From Hyphodiscus hymeniophilus (Eukaryota > Ascomycota > Leotiomycetes > Helotiales > Hyphodiscaceae), in NCBI GenBank assembly GCA_016508695.1, contig VNKQ01000009.1, positions 620,001-684,000 of the forward strand: a stretch of DNA of 64,000 nucleotides, read 5' to 3'. The notes under the pieces are model-generated. The model was not told the DNA's origin and did not search any database. It saw only the letters and a list, made by a program, of their open reading frames with translations. A program made the translations under genes and the position numbers. Positions within the stretch are counted from its first letter, which is position 1. Each line of letters begins with the position of its first letter. Positions 33,291 to 45,393 of this stretch are shown piece after piece.

Positions 33291-33986
33291 TATCCACAAA
33301 CCTAACTGAGAACTTGATCCTCATCAGTCCCCAGCCAGACCATTGAGTATATATGTACAGTACTCATCCGTTCTATCCTGTCGAGAAGAAGGGTATGTCA
33401 TGTAATGCAAATACATGACTGATGCACACCACATGAGTCGTGGGACTGACTGTGCACTCATGCATGACTGTACATAACATAACATACTTCCACTAAGTTC
33501 TAACTACCTACCTTACCGCTCCCGTCTTGTCCGCTCTATCCGTTACCACATCCGCATGGGGAAGGGCTTTTGTGGCGTGGCGGTCTCATCCATTGGGGCA
33601 CGTGACTGGTACGCGCTCAGCTAACTGAGTAGGTATGACGTGGGAAGGGCACTTACTTGTCTAACTCGTCTGCAGTGCTGGCCCAGTGCCCATTCCCAAA
33701 TGGTGCTCTTCGGATCTTCCCTCCATGACATTTTACTGGTAACAAGCCGGACATCCAGTCTAACACTAAGCTGGTTACCAAGCTTTATTAGTTCGGGAGT
33801 GGGTCGATAGATAAGTCTTCTATGCTGTCGAGCACTCCGTTTTCCTTTTAGAAAATATTCTCGTTATCGTTCTTCTACTCCTTGTCCCACCCTCACTCTT
33901 TTCGACTTTAAATCATTCGGAAGCATAGCATTGAAAGCTCTCTTTCACGAGGACAAACACCAGACACACGAATTTACTACCAAACC

Positions 33987-34925
33987 ATGGCGCCGGTCAT
34001 CTGGGGTCTGGATCTCAAGGACATGCAATGGGGGAAGTTCAAGGGCAGCTACATGTTCAACCAAGTCTACCACCTGCGCCGGACCAAGATGATCGTCTAC
34101 CAAATCGCCATGATCATGTGCGTGATCTCGGAATCCGTAGGCACCGCCGCTCTCTCAGGTACAATCTCTCTGTCCTTGCCTCCTCTCCGCCGGATCCCAA
34201 GCCTCTGCTGACATTCATCCTTCGCAGATTACGTCGACCAGCAGGACGGCATCGAGACCCGCCACCCGGGAGCACACGTCCACAACGATGACTTCGTCGG
34301 CATCGCTTCGTACAATATATGGGTTGGCATAGCAGTCGCGACCATCTTCGGCTCGGGCTTCTTCTTCGACCTGTTCTGGCCCGAGAGGACGGAGAGTAGA
34401 TCTGTGAGGCTGGCGTGGAAGATCTGCTCGTTGGTCGTGTCGTTCATGGCGTTGGCTGATGCCATTGCTCTAACTGTACGATTGCCCCTCACCGAATAGA
34501 GCACGTTATACTGATGCGCGAGAACAGGTCATTGTCGCAACGAAGAAATCCTACATCACCGGAGTGACGCCTGAAGTAGCACATACGTTGTTCAGCCAGA
34601 ATGGCCCGCCAAATCCCGTCTATAGACATAATGCGGACTGCGTGGCGTCAGCGGTGATATTGTGGCCGGGCATGATCGCCGCGTTTGCTAGGTATTCCAT
34701 CCTCTCCCCATCAATCCCTTGTCAATTTCTGACAGCATATGTAGCACGTATATCATGTGGAGATCCCACCAGCACGATGATCAGTTCGGACCCAAAGCGG
34801 CCGCGTTCAGAAACACCAAGGGTGAAGAGTCTGGGTCGACGGACATGCCCGCCCCGCACACAGAAGCAGCAACAAATGGCAATGTCAACGCCACTCCGGC
34901 AACGCGCGGCGCTGCCGTGGTATAG
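33987..34925 (+). pseudogene. Four-helix membrane protein, frame broken
   Basis: Member of a conserved fungal family of small four-helix membrane proteins of unknown function. Exons 33987-34158, 34228-34476, 34528-34691 and 34745-34925 have good splice sites (introns 69, 51, 53 nt). They encode MAPVIWGLDLKDMQWGKFKG, a first helix (MIVYQIAMIMCVISESVGTA), DYVDQQDGIETRHPG, a second helix (GIAVATIFGSGFFFDLFWPE), and later VIVATKKSYITG and STYIMWRSHQHDDQFGPKAA. The exons total 766 nt, one too many. In exon 2 the frame fits to SLVV (about 34439), then similarity continues as SFMALADAIALT one frame over; unshifted, a TGA comes at 34458-34460. Either the gene is broken or one base in GTGTTCGTTC is a sequencing error. 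Without the extra base the protein would be 254 residues. Confidence 0.7.
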
Positions 34926-35764
34926 TGACAAGGAGATAAGCGCATCAACGAAGACACTACGCCGTCATGCTGGGACATAGATGCATCCTTGGAGTTGGGG
35001 CAATGAACGAACGGAATGGCTAGAAAAGGACGGTTTCGGATAAATCGAAAAGTAGACGAGGGGAGTCTCTATATGCGAGCGTGTATGCCTTGAGATACCC
35101 CATAATCATCCGTAATGTGTATTATTTCAAGAATCAAGAACGAAAACTCGTTCCTGCATCTCTGAGATCCATTATGTGATGACTAATGAGAAAAACTATG
35201 TTCTGGAGTCGGAAGGGAAGGTTGCGAAACTTCAAAGAACGTATTCGTAGGCTGAGTAAACATCATCAACATCATGCTCATCTGTGCATCGAATCCCCAC
35301 TCAGAGGTTTTGCATCCATCATCAACCACTTTCTCCTTGTCCCGACTTATCCTTGCCTGGCATGCTTGGCAGACAACTATAAACAGGTCACCAAAACCAG
35401 ACCGCTTTGTGAGCACTAAAAGAAGAGGATTCAAGGAAGTATATCGTAATGGTATTGCATTGGTAAAACTCCATCATGGCATTATTCTTGATAACATAAG
35501 CGACGCAATAGGGTATGTTGCAAGCGACTCCAGCATCACTATATGATGCATATGCCAGTATCAATCATCCTTCGATGTTTCGTTCCTCAACTCCTTCAGT
35601 AATCTTAGACAAAACCTTTCACAATCAATGTAGACCTCGCTATGCATGATATCAAACAGGCATGAAGGCCGGTGAACGCCAAAACACAGCAAGGAAAGGG
35701 GCTGGGGTGGGTTGCCAGCGATGTGCCGGCCATAAGTGGGTATTTTGGGGCCAGGGAAGCCAGC
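34926..35764. other. Convergent intergenic region
   Basis: About 0.84 kb between the 3' ends of the four-helix protein gene and CDC4. No gene or repeat recognised; open frames on both strands are short and overlap one another. Confidence 0.5.
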
Positions 35765-38700
35765 CTAGACATCTTCTTCTTCGACGTCAATAATTCGGTT
35801 CTCGTCCTCGTTGCCGATGAGAGTTCGGAACCCACGCTTGTCGGCTGGGATACCATCTCGTGATGCACCAAAATCGAGCACCTGGAGAGATAGTCAGTAT
35901 TGCATAAGTATACGAGGATTGGGAATGTCCGACCTCGACAAAAGTCAGGTTGTCCCGCTGCACAGCTGCAACACACCGTCGCTCATCGAACTTGACTTGC
36001 CAAACACCGCTGAGATCTGTCAAGAGATCCTTAATACATTCACCAGTCTTGACATTCCACATTTTCAAGGTTCTATCAGATCCAGAGATAACCTTTTGCC
36101 CATCGTGCTGGAAACAAGTGATCGCGCCAGTGTGTGCTGTCAAGGTGCTCTTACATTGTCCATTCTCGGGATCCCAGATTCGAAGGGTCGAGTCTGCAGC
36201 TGCGGAAACAAGACGGTCATCGCGGAGGTCAAGTAAGCCAACAAGAGAAGTATGACCTTCAAGCGTGAACAAGCAAGCACCTGAGTCAAGAGACCAAATC
36301 TTAACGAAGTTATCCATCGAGCCACTAATACAACGGTTTCGCTTGTGGTCCAGTACGACGCTATAAACCTTCATTGAATGTCCTTGAAGACGATGTAAGG
36401 TTTCGCCAGTAGAAATCTTCCAGACTCGAACGGTGTTATCATAGCTGCCACTGACGAGAGTGTCCTGATGGGCAGCAATGGCACGAACCGAATGAGTATG
36501 CCCAGCCAAGACTCGAACGAAATAGGGGCAATCTGCATCGTTTGCAGGTGGACCAGTCTGAATATAACGTTTCGATCCTTGCTCAGGCAGTCTCCATACT
36601 CGGAGTTGGGAGTCTCGGGATCCAGTAATGATCAATGGCTTAACCGGCTTCATGACAGGCTTTCCGTGCAGATATTCACCAGTGTGTTCGGGCATTAGGA
36701 TTTGGAGGCAACGGACGGTAGAGGTATGACCATGGAAGACTTGAGTGCAAAGACCCTTCTCAATATCCCAGACACGAACAGATCGATCAGTAGATCCAGA
36801 TACAAGAACGTTGCCCTCGTACTGCAGAGCCCAAACACCACCCTCATGGCCTTCGAGTTTCTTTCGCAGCATACCTGTTTGAGTATCGTAAACGTGAATA
36901 AGAGTATCATCGCTACCGGTGAGGATCTTATCATCATCAAACTGCAGACAGGTAATAACATGAGTTGGGTGGGCGGGGAAAGCAAAGTGGTGCGGTTGAA
37001 CCTTACCACTTGTCCAGCTACGTCGCAGCATGTAGCGACGGCGATAAAGTGACTTGAACAAGTGGAGTTTGCGCAAGCTCTGTAGGCCGATTTGAGGATC
37101 AGGTACAGCAAGCGCAGCAGCATTAGCCGCAGTGAGTGGACCTTCGGATTTGTGGAATTCAGCTTCGACGGGATACTTGGCCAAAAGGCCTTTCGCCTTG
37201 TCCGCGAACTCGTGCCCTGTTGCTCTACGCTTCGCACGTTCAGATCCTGCGTTTCCAGAGAGTCGCTTCCTTTTGGTGGTAGGTCGCACTCTGCGCACCG
37301 AGTCTTCCACCGTTGCAAATGGCATTCCATCTCCATCTGACGATGATGGGCCGCGCTGTACACTGAGGTCTTGCTCAAAGCCATCAGGACCGTATGGATC
37401 TTGCCAGCCCCATCCCTGGTTGATAGCTCGCTCAAGTTCTCCTTTTGGTAGAACAAAGCCATCTCGATCCAGAAGCTCCTTCCAACAAGTCTCGTTTGAG
37501 TCGACTACGCTTCGCCACTGCTTGGAAACCTGCGCAGCCCGACATAGATCGCGGTAGTCTAGGAAGCTGAGGATGTTTAGGCTCAACTCGGTTGGGAGCT
37601 GGTCCAGAAAATCGCACTTCAGAACGGGATTGACAGTGTCTGCGATCAAGTGAAGGGTCTTGCGGGTACACCTCTTGAGAAAATTGAACATCATGAATGT
37701 CTTCATATCATTTGGCATCGATTCAAAGGTCTCGAGCATTGACGCGAAGGCACCAATATCCCCACCTCGTCGTTGTCGCGGGCCCGGATATCTTGCTACT
37801 TGGAGATCGCTTTCGACGGTGTCTTGACTACCACCTGATTGTGTATCGGAACCATCACCAATATCGTCTTCTTCTCCATCATCGAATTCGCCATTGTAGG
37901 TTGGAGATAGTCCTGGACTCGGGAGACTGGCGGTTTGGGCAGCAACGATGTTCAAGGACGGGCGCTGAATTGCTGCACTAGTAAGAGCCTCATTTACTCG
38001 GTCAAAGGGCTCGAGGTCAGATTCAGCAATCGGAGGAGTAGCAACAGCACTAGCAAAGGGCTCGTGATGCTCGATGAGCAAGGGACTTGGTACGTCGTTA
38101 AAAGAGCTGTTCTGGCTTGGACCAGACTGCGGGGTATAAGTGTCTGTGCAGGGACGAGGGACAGACCCAACTCGGTCACTCGCACGAATCTCTAACTCTG
38201 AGGTATCAGGAGTGACAGGAAAGTCAGTGCTCTCCGGAAAACGCATGCCGAGTCCAAGATTTCGCTGAGAAGCCACAACCCTTACTTTACCTTTACCCTT
38301 TCGATCTTGCTTCTGGCCGCTTTTGATAATCATTTCGCTTGTAGGTGTTGGTGACGTCTCTTGAGTCTCAATCTGGCCTCTTGTCGATCTTCTTCGAATG
38401 CTTGGAGGGATCTTCAATTTCGGTCGTTCTCGATGGCGGGCTTCTAAACCTGGGTCGGAGTAGAGTGGCTCTGTAGCATAGCGACCTTGATCAAGTCGAG
38501 AAGCTTCGTCCAGAGCTGCATGCGAGGGAGTGATGTGCAAAGACTGAGAAAAGTAATTAGCAAATTGTAAATAAGCGTCTGCGGTTGGGATAGTGAGATG
38601 AATTTGACGAACCTCTTCTGTGCGAGATGGATAGCCAGCTTCGGTGAAATTCACTAATTGCCCATCGATTTCATAGGACATATGAGTGATCTCTGGAGGA

Positions 38701-39062
38701 GTGACTTTACGAGCGAGGGGATATTCCTTTGCGTCGAGACTGCCTAGTGGTTGATGGCGAAGCAAGATAGGAGGGTACGATCTTTTTGTAGTCGTTGTAG
38801 TTGTGACGGTTTTGGTCTCGACGCATTCTGCCAGATCAATATGCAGCCGCGATGTACTCTGAGATATCGAATCTTCATTTTCTTCCCATCCAAGAGAAAC
38901 AGTTTGACCGGTCCGAGGGCGTCGAGTCTCGGTGCCAGCCATTGTAGATTTCGATGTAGATGGACTTGGAGATCCAGCGGGTGTGCAGCTTCCAGGCAAA
39001 ATAGCATTTGTTGTCAGTGCTGAAGCAGCCCGACGTTTATGAGGTCTTGCAAGAGGATCCAT
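35765..39062 (-). CDS. cdc4: Cdc4/Fbw7 F-box WD40 protein
   Basis: Substrate receptor of an SCF ubiquitin ligase; yeast Cdc4 targets Sic1 and Gcn4 for destruction at the G1/S transition. Exons 39062-35934 and 35881-35765 give 1081 residues. A long disordered N-terminal half precedes the F-box near residue 485 (DQLPTELSLNILSFLDYRDL, then CRAAQVSKQWRSVVD). The WD40 propeller runs from about 695 to 1030: LTGSDDTLIHVYDTQTG, VSGSTDRSVRVWDIEKG, ITGSRDSQLRVWRLPEQG, VSGSYDNTVRVWKISTG, ISGSMDNFVKIWSLDSG, VSAAADSTLRIWDPENG, ISGSDRTLKMWNVKTG. The last intron (35882-35933) has an odd GTCGGA donor, but splicing it restores the family ending VEVLDFGASRDG. The ATG at 39062 (MDPLARPHKRRAAS) is chosen; the open frame extends upstream without similarity. 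Confidence 0.93.
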
Positions 39063-40927
39063 CTTGCGTCGATCGACTCGCGTGTGAGTACAGGCGTAGA
39101 GCTGCCCCTCCCTCTCTTGACCCGAACGCGTCCTGAACACGATATATCACACAGGTATGAAGATCTCAGCCCCGAAAATGAACCAGTACTCTAAATGTTC
39201 CCCCACGAGAGCATAGCCAGGTATTATGGGTCTGCAGAAGGCGATTTGGACGTGAAGGGTGGGCTGGTAACTGGGCAGGATCGAGTAGAGTCCCAGCTTT
39301 CGAAGTAATGTCGACCCTTCGTAGAGAGTATAGGAACAGCTCCGAAGACAGATAACGGAGGATGTTTGTGCAAGAGAAGGAAAGATCGAGAAGTGTTTGG
39401 ACGCAGGCGAGTGGTCCAGAGGCGCGTTGGGGTTGAAGAGTTGTTGGAGTTTCGTTTCTACTCGTACCTCGCTTACTTGCCTTGCCTTGCCCCCTTCCAA
39501 GCCGGAGCGGGCGCGGCTGGGAAAATCCTGCGGACTTACTCGTACCGTAGTGAGTTTACCTAAGCACCACTTCTATCGTCACTACCATTTCATTGTAGAC
39601 TTGGTCGACACGTAAAACCGCTTTAATGACACTCACTCTTCCTTGCTACACTTTGACCGGGTTGAACTTCGAAATTGTCTGTTTTCTCGAGGACTACCTT
39701 ACCTCGTGGACCCTGCGTCTTTCCTCCATCGGAACCTTCAGATGTGCAGAACACTGCTCTGGACTCCAGGTCGCTCAAAGTTTTGGTATGGTCGCAGAAC
39801 CACCTTTTAGTCTCGTCCCAGATGGCCCAAAAAGCATCTCACAGGGCTAATATACCAGCGTTACTACTATCGTGGATGGAGTTATAGTATCGTGACTTGG
39901 AGATTTGCCTCACAATGAAGATACCTGAATATCACGACTCATCCATTCCGTCCTCAACGATCCTATAAATACATGTAAAAGAGATTGAGGGAGGCTTTAT
40001 AGTGTACCAAGGTAATATCTGCGAGTTGAGAAATATGCAATGTTTTAAGAACCTGCCTAGGGCGATCTGTCTTTTTCTTCTTTTCTTTCATGTAGAGACT
40101 CCCTTCTACTCTCTGACTACACGGCATATATCTATATCGAATTGGCAAAGAGCTTCTCTGACGTTGATATGCTCACGAATGATTTCCAGCTCCCTGCTGA
40201 TCATGAACCAGTTCGGCCTTCTCGAGAGGAAACCCCTAGGACCGTCTTTTATTAGTAACGGTGATCAGTACCACCAGTCTAATCATGCTGTTCTAGTTGT
40301 GGCACTCAAATCGTCTTTCGTTAGTCAAATTCAAGAAGGACAGCTACTATCTGAGTCTGCGAGCTGGTAGAAATCTCGACAATCCACGATGAAAGAGCTC
40401 TTCATCCCGGGGAAGAGCGCAGTGATTCTCCCTGGGCTTATGTCTCAAGCAAGTAAACTTGAGGGAGGCCACCAAGGTTTCGGTGAGTTAAGCAGAAGCC
40501 CATCGTGGTGGAAATGTAATGTCCTAAGAACCTCATCGGCTGGCTCACAATCAGGTGAACAGCGTTGATGAACTCTAAGTTATGATTTTGGTCAATGAAA
40601 TATTGAATCTTTGCTACAAGTGTGCCATCTCATAGAAACGTGTAAATCATGTTCTGCTATGTTCCGCCAGAAAACGGGATTGAAGGAGCTCTGTTAGCGA
40701 ATGTGGTCCTTCTCAAAATAGTAGTAGCACTAAAGGCTCTTGCATTATCCTCCCATCCATCTCCCACTTTCACTCCTCGCTCATTTCCACCCTCATTGAC
40801 TGATCTGGACAGCAAGCGACCTCAAAGCTCCTCAACCAGCGCCGGCCATTATTTCCTTTATGCGTCCATCTCCGCTTCTCGATTGACTGCCGTTCGTCCC
40901 CTATTCGACCTCCATCGTGCCAACATC
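39063..40927. promoter_or_regulatory. Divergent region, CDC4 and HOP1
   Basis: 1.9 kb between two divergent start codons. It must hold the CDC4 and HOP1 promoters. Small open frames overlap on both strands without similarity. I could not identify a convincing meiosis-specific regulatory site. Confidence 0.45.
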
Positions 40928-43547
40928 ATGGCAAGCAAGAAAAGACCAGGCAAGGCTGCCGCCAAACCCACCAAACCCGCCAGAGTTGCCAAAGTTGCCA
41001 AAGTTGCCATGCCACCGCCTTCAACACCAAGCTCTGCTCGCCCATGTTCCACAATGCCACCGCCGTATCGAATTTCGAATGCTGCTCCGTCCAAGGTATC
41101 TCACCGACCAACATCTGACGTTCTTGTCAACGAGCAGACCAGTTTCGAACTTGCAAGAGTTGTCATGACTGCTACAGTAAGTGTTTTCGTGCCGGAATCT
41201 AAGAGACAAGTACTCACTATTCCCATAGATTAGCACCATTGTTTGTCTTCGGTTTGTTGCTCGACTTTGCCTCCCAGACATGGTTGGACTTACATCCTGC
41301 AGAAAAATATTTCCTAGTCATAGATGGGCTGTTCGAACCTATGATTGCGCGAATCCCCAAACCACCTATGATGCTTTCATACAAGGCGTCAAAGGCCAGT
41401 TCACATTCGAGCCTTCTGATGACTTGGTTAATTGGAGAATTCTTAGTCGTGGCACCAACGAGCTTGCGGTCAACAAGCTTCTTGATTGGATTGTGTGCTG
41501 CTTCCTGTTCACGATGGAATGACACTAACATTTACACAGGAGATTTCAGCTACGGATGCCTTGGAAAAGAAGTACCTTGCCAAACTCCAGCTTGCCTTCC
41601 ATTCCATCGATGGGTCTTCGATATCCGATGATAATCTGCTCGAGGCGTATACCATGTGCTTTACGTATGAAAATGGAGAGGTGTATATTGGTACAGCGGA
41701 AGGAAACGACGCTTCTGCTAGCTCGATGATCCTCTACAATGCTAAAGAAGGCGTTTACTCGCTCGTCCAAAACGTTTGTCTCAGTATTCAACGACGAGCT
41801 CCTCTTCCCGGTATGTTCTTCCCGCGAATGGGTCCGTAGTATATTGACGCATAGGGTGCAGTCGATCGAAGAATGAACATGATGTTGTTGTACAATAACA
41901 CATGTCCTCCGGACTACCAGCCTCCAGGATTCCATGCAACCCGTGGCCAGAACCACCTTATTGCCGACGATGATACGGGAGTAGAGATGGGCTCGACGAA
42001 CACTGGTTTTCATAGGTGCCTTAATCTTTTCGTCTAGTACTTTCAATGCTAACATCACAGTGTCTCTGTTAATGTCTATCAGCAGGATTTCGAAAATAGC
42101 CAAAATGATCAAGTCAGCTCTAAGCGACGTCGTATCAATTTGCGCAGTCCTTCAATTTCATCTGAGGCCAATGGGAACGAAACACAGGAGCACGGCTTAA
42201 AGTTATTCCAGGGAATGGTAACATATTGTGTCATCAGTCTTGTTTGGTTTTGCTAATATTTGGGCCAGGGAAATTCTAGGAGGGCAGAGACCCAAGATAC
42301 ACTGCCTGTCACTGGGATAACAGACCAAACATCAGCTACAGATAAAGCTTCTCCACCTTCACAAGACGCGGCACCGGCTTTCTTGCCCTATTCCCAAACG
42401 ATAATGGAGCACATTGACCGGAAGCGTGGGGATAGAGGCATCGGGCAAAAGGATTATAAGCATCAATCTTTTGGCCCCGAGTAACTTGCGAATGCGGCGT
42501 ATTTGCAGATGAGGGCTGTCTGGTAAGAGCAGAAGCCAATTACTCATAACTAGACACGGCTAACTAAAGCAGATGCAGTGTGACCTCTGTGACGAATCTA
42601 AGCACATCCAATGTTACGGTCATCTGGGTCCCGTTCATCCAAGCGCAAAGTTGGCTTGCTACAGTTGTCTTCTTGATATTGAGATAACTCTTCTTGAACA
42701 AGTGAAATCGATATGCGCCAGAAGACGGGCACTGTACTATCTACACGAACACCATGGTGCTTTGCATTCGGTAGAAAATTTGGCTCGATATTTAGGTAGG
42801 CTTCAGCTGCAGCATGCGTAATTTTAATGAACCATATGCTGAGTTCGTTCAGGCTCCGACGATGATACTACCAAGAACATTCTTGGCTATTTAGAAACCC
42901 AAGGCTACATCCTGAAAGCGGCTGGATATGAGAAGGCACGCAAAGGCAAGGGTAAGGGCAAAGCTGCCGAACCACTGTTCACGTTAATCGCAGACGACAA
43001 GATGCTTTCTGATACCATCTTCCGTCCGGAACTGGAGATAACACACAAGGTGAGTATCAATATATGCTCTCACTCGTCTCACCCTCTACCATGACCCTCA
43101 CTAAGTTTCTGTCTGCAGCTTCTACTGCCAGAGCCGACGTCCCCTGGCTTTCCGACTTTGTCCAACGATGGTAATGGAGATTCGGAGCAGAGTCTTGCTC
43201 TGAATACGATCGGCTTCACGCCCAACCTCGGTCAAGCAAGAGATCTTGTACCTGTTGCCCTTGCCAACCTTGCAGAAGCAAGCAGTACGGAAGGAACGCC
43301 CAGTCCTCACTCGGCAGTGGCGCTCCGGTTCTCTGCTCGTCAAGCCCAGACTCCCCGTCGATTGTCTGTCGGCAAGCGTCGTCTACTCAGAAAACGCCCA
43401 TTTGACTCAACACCTGAGCCAGAGCTCGATGGCTCGGCGCCCCATCAAGCAGGACCTTCTGGAACGGTAGCGGACCAAGGTTCAATAAACCGTCGGAAAC
43501 TCAGTGAAGTAAATAGCCCATGGACTTTCCGGAGTACCGCTGTGTAG
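40928..43547 (+). CDS. hop1: Hop1 meiotic HORMA protein
   Basis: Meiotic chromosome-axis protein that promotes interhomologue recombination and checkpoint signalling. Ten exons: 40928-41176, 41229-41492, 41540-41810, 41862-42015, 42061-42217, 42269-42425, 42482-42522, 42573-42795, 42853-43049, 43119-43547, giving 713 residues. A basic disordered N-terminus leads to the HORMA domain (about 68-300: TSFELARVVMTATISTIVCL, LEAYTMCFTYENGEVYIG, VDRRMNMMLLYNNTCPPDYQ). A PHD-like zinc finger follows (TCECGVFADEGCLMQCDLC, HIQCYGH, CYSC), then a winged-helix-like part (RARRALYYLHEHHG-like, ILGYLETQGYILKAAGYEK): the chromatin-binding region known for Hop1. The acceptor of intron 3 (GTGCAG, 41861) was chosen over a nearer AG because it restores VDRRMN. 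The splice between exons 6 and 7 (GTGGGG donor) is the weakest. The reading frame is intact. Confidence 0.88.
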
Positions 43548-45393
43548 CACCTCCTCGACTTGTTTTATGTTTGCGACTGAATGAGGCACACATTGCAAAT
43601 GGGATATCTATCTGAAGTTGTAAGGCTTGGCTGTATGCAGTCGCTTGAAATGTTTTCTTTCTATTGAGTTTCTGCAATTTGTCTTCATATTCTTCACAGA
43701 CCTTCGAAACAGCTACTGGCAAATAGCTCATAGATGCTTATGATGTAGCTCAATTAACAATTCAACGCTCTTGTAACCAAGCGTGGTCAAGAATCAGCCA
43801 TCGCGAGATTATGATGGGCTTGGCAGTATAGCGCCAAAGATTCATTCCAGGTAGCTGACGATTGTCTTCAGCATTGACGGAGTCGTCGACTGCTGATGCT
43901 GAATTGAACCCCGGAACTACAGGTACTGTACGACCGGTCGCAAGAGTCTTCTTGCCTTGGATGGCGGCACTAGAATGATAGATGGGACAAAACCATCAAC
44001 CTCAAACTGAGTTATTCACCAACTGCACGTCCACATGGAGCAGTTGTCGAGAGCGGAATCACATGTCCCTCTAATGCTGGGGTTTCTCGGAGGAGGTGTT
44101 GCAGCATGGTGTTTGCAAACGATTGGCGTCTGACGCAGATGCAGCATGCACTTCTCCACCGGTCCCTGGGATGCAGCTCCCTCTACCAGCCGTGCGGCAG
44201 CCTGCATTTGGCCAGCGACGCAATTGGATACGAGTAATTTCCACAGGCCGTAAAACCTCCCAATATTGCGCCAGGCTTGCTAGTCAGGCACTAGATGCTA
44301 TCTTCAGCGATATGTTATTATGTATAAATATGGCTCGCAATAATCGATCCGCTCCAGTGCCAAGTATCAATTAGGGGTGGCCATGTGTTCTCGCGCCCCT
44401 GAGCCGAGCACAAGAGCGGAGAATGGATTCAAAGGGTTCGACACGGGGCCAGCTCGAAAGAGCGGTATGGGTTTTTGGTGGGTACATTTCGGTACTGTAT
44501 GCGTGTAGGCGTGGAAAAGCGAGGAACAAAGGGAGCAAGCAGTGTTTGGGAAGGGGGAGAAGATTGGGAGGATGGGTCGTTACAGAAGTGGCGGTGATTC
44601 CCGCCTGATGCCGGAGGTAATCTTCAGGGGGCACCTTGTGGGAAAAGCAGCAGGGTTTCAGACGACGGATTTCGAATATACTCCGTACATTAATATGTAC
44701 CGTACCAAGGTTACGAAGGAGAAGTAGAAGTAGAAGTACTCGGTCCAGCGTCCCATCCGCTCTTCTAGTCATTCGGCCATCTAGTTCTATTTGTTCTAAC
44801 AAAGTACTCCGTATATCAATGTATCCTCTACCAGCCGAATATGCAGACCGCCCGCATGATGTACAGTACCCTCCCCTCTCCCCCTGCGTGCGTTGATCAA
44901 CATCCTTGACATTGAATCCATTGACTTGCATGCGGCCCTGATGTATCCGGGCTAGCACCTACCTCCGTAATGGAGATTGCTTGTCTGTCTTATTAGTACA
45001 GTACCTGTGAAGCTATGGAGCCCAAGCGTCGAAATCTACTCTCCTCCATCCCCGTTTCTCTGTCTCGTCTCTTCCGCCGCTCTTCAGACTCTTTCGGATC
45101 ATCAGAAAGCTCGTCAAGCTCGCGCGAGACAACGCCTTATACGAACCTCATCGATCGTCACATACATCAGACCCCGCGTCACTTTGCGCGGTTTGAATGA
45201 TCTACACTTCCTACGTCCAGTTTCCCCTCTCCAACGATCACCCGCTTCTTCAGCGCAATGTCTCACTGACAGCAACGCCCGTTTCTTCCCCGAGGATAAT
45301 CCATATTTCAAATGCTGAGCAATTGAGGATCGTGCGAAAACGAAGATACCATCTAGAGCCGTGAGTCGCGGCGTACGAGGAAGAAACAGAGAG
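43548..45393. other. Intergenic with recurring palindromes
   Basis: 1.85 kb between HOP1 and the large unknown gene. It holds two exact TACTCCGTA words (44679-44687, 44805-44813) and several TACTGTAC/GTACAGTA words (43924-43931, 44861-44868, 44997-45004). No gene was recognised. Part of the right end is probably promoter and leader. Confidence 0.5.

Larger units (their letters stand above)
32455..33986. other. Intergenic with simple repeats
   Basis: 1.5 kb without a gene. It contains an (ATA)n run at about 33022-33047, an (AACAAT)-like run at 33246-33290, and a TGTACAGTAC word near 33355-33363. The 3' part is presumably the promoter of the four-helix membrane protein gene. Confidence 0.55.

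Noticed and set aside
36695..37462. 255-codon open frame within the CDC4 gene
   Set aside because: Same strand, different phase over the conserved WD40 and linker coding sequence; no motif.
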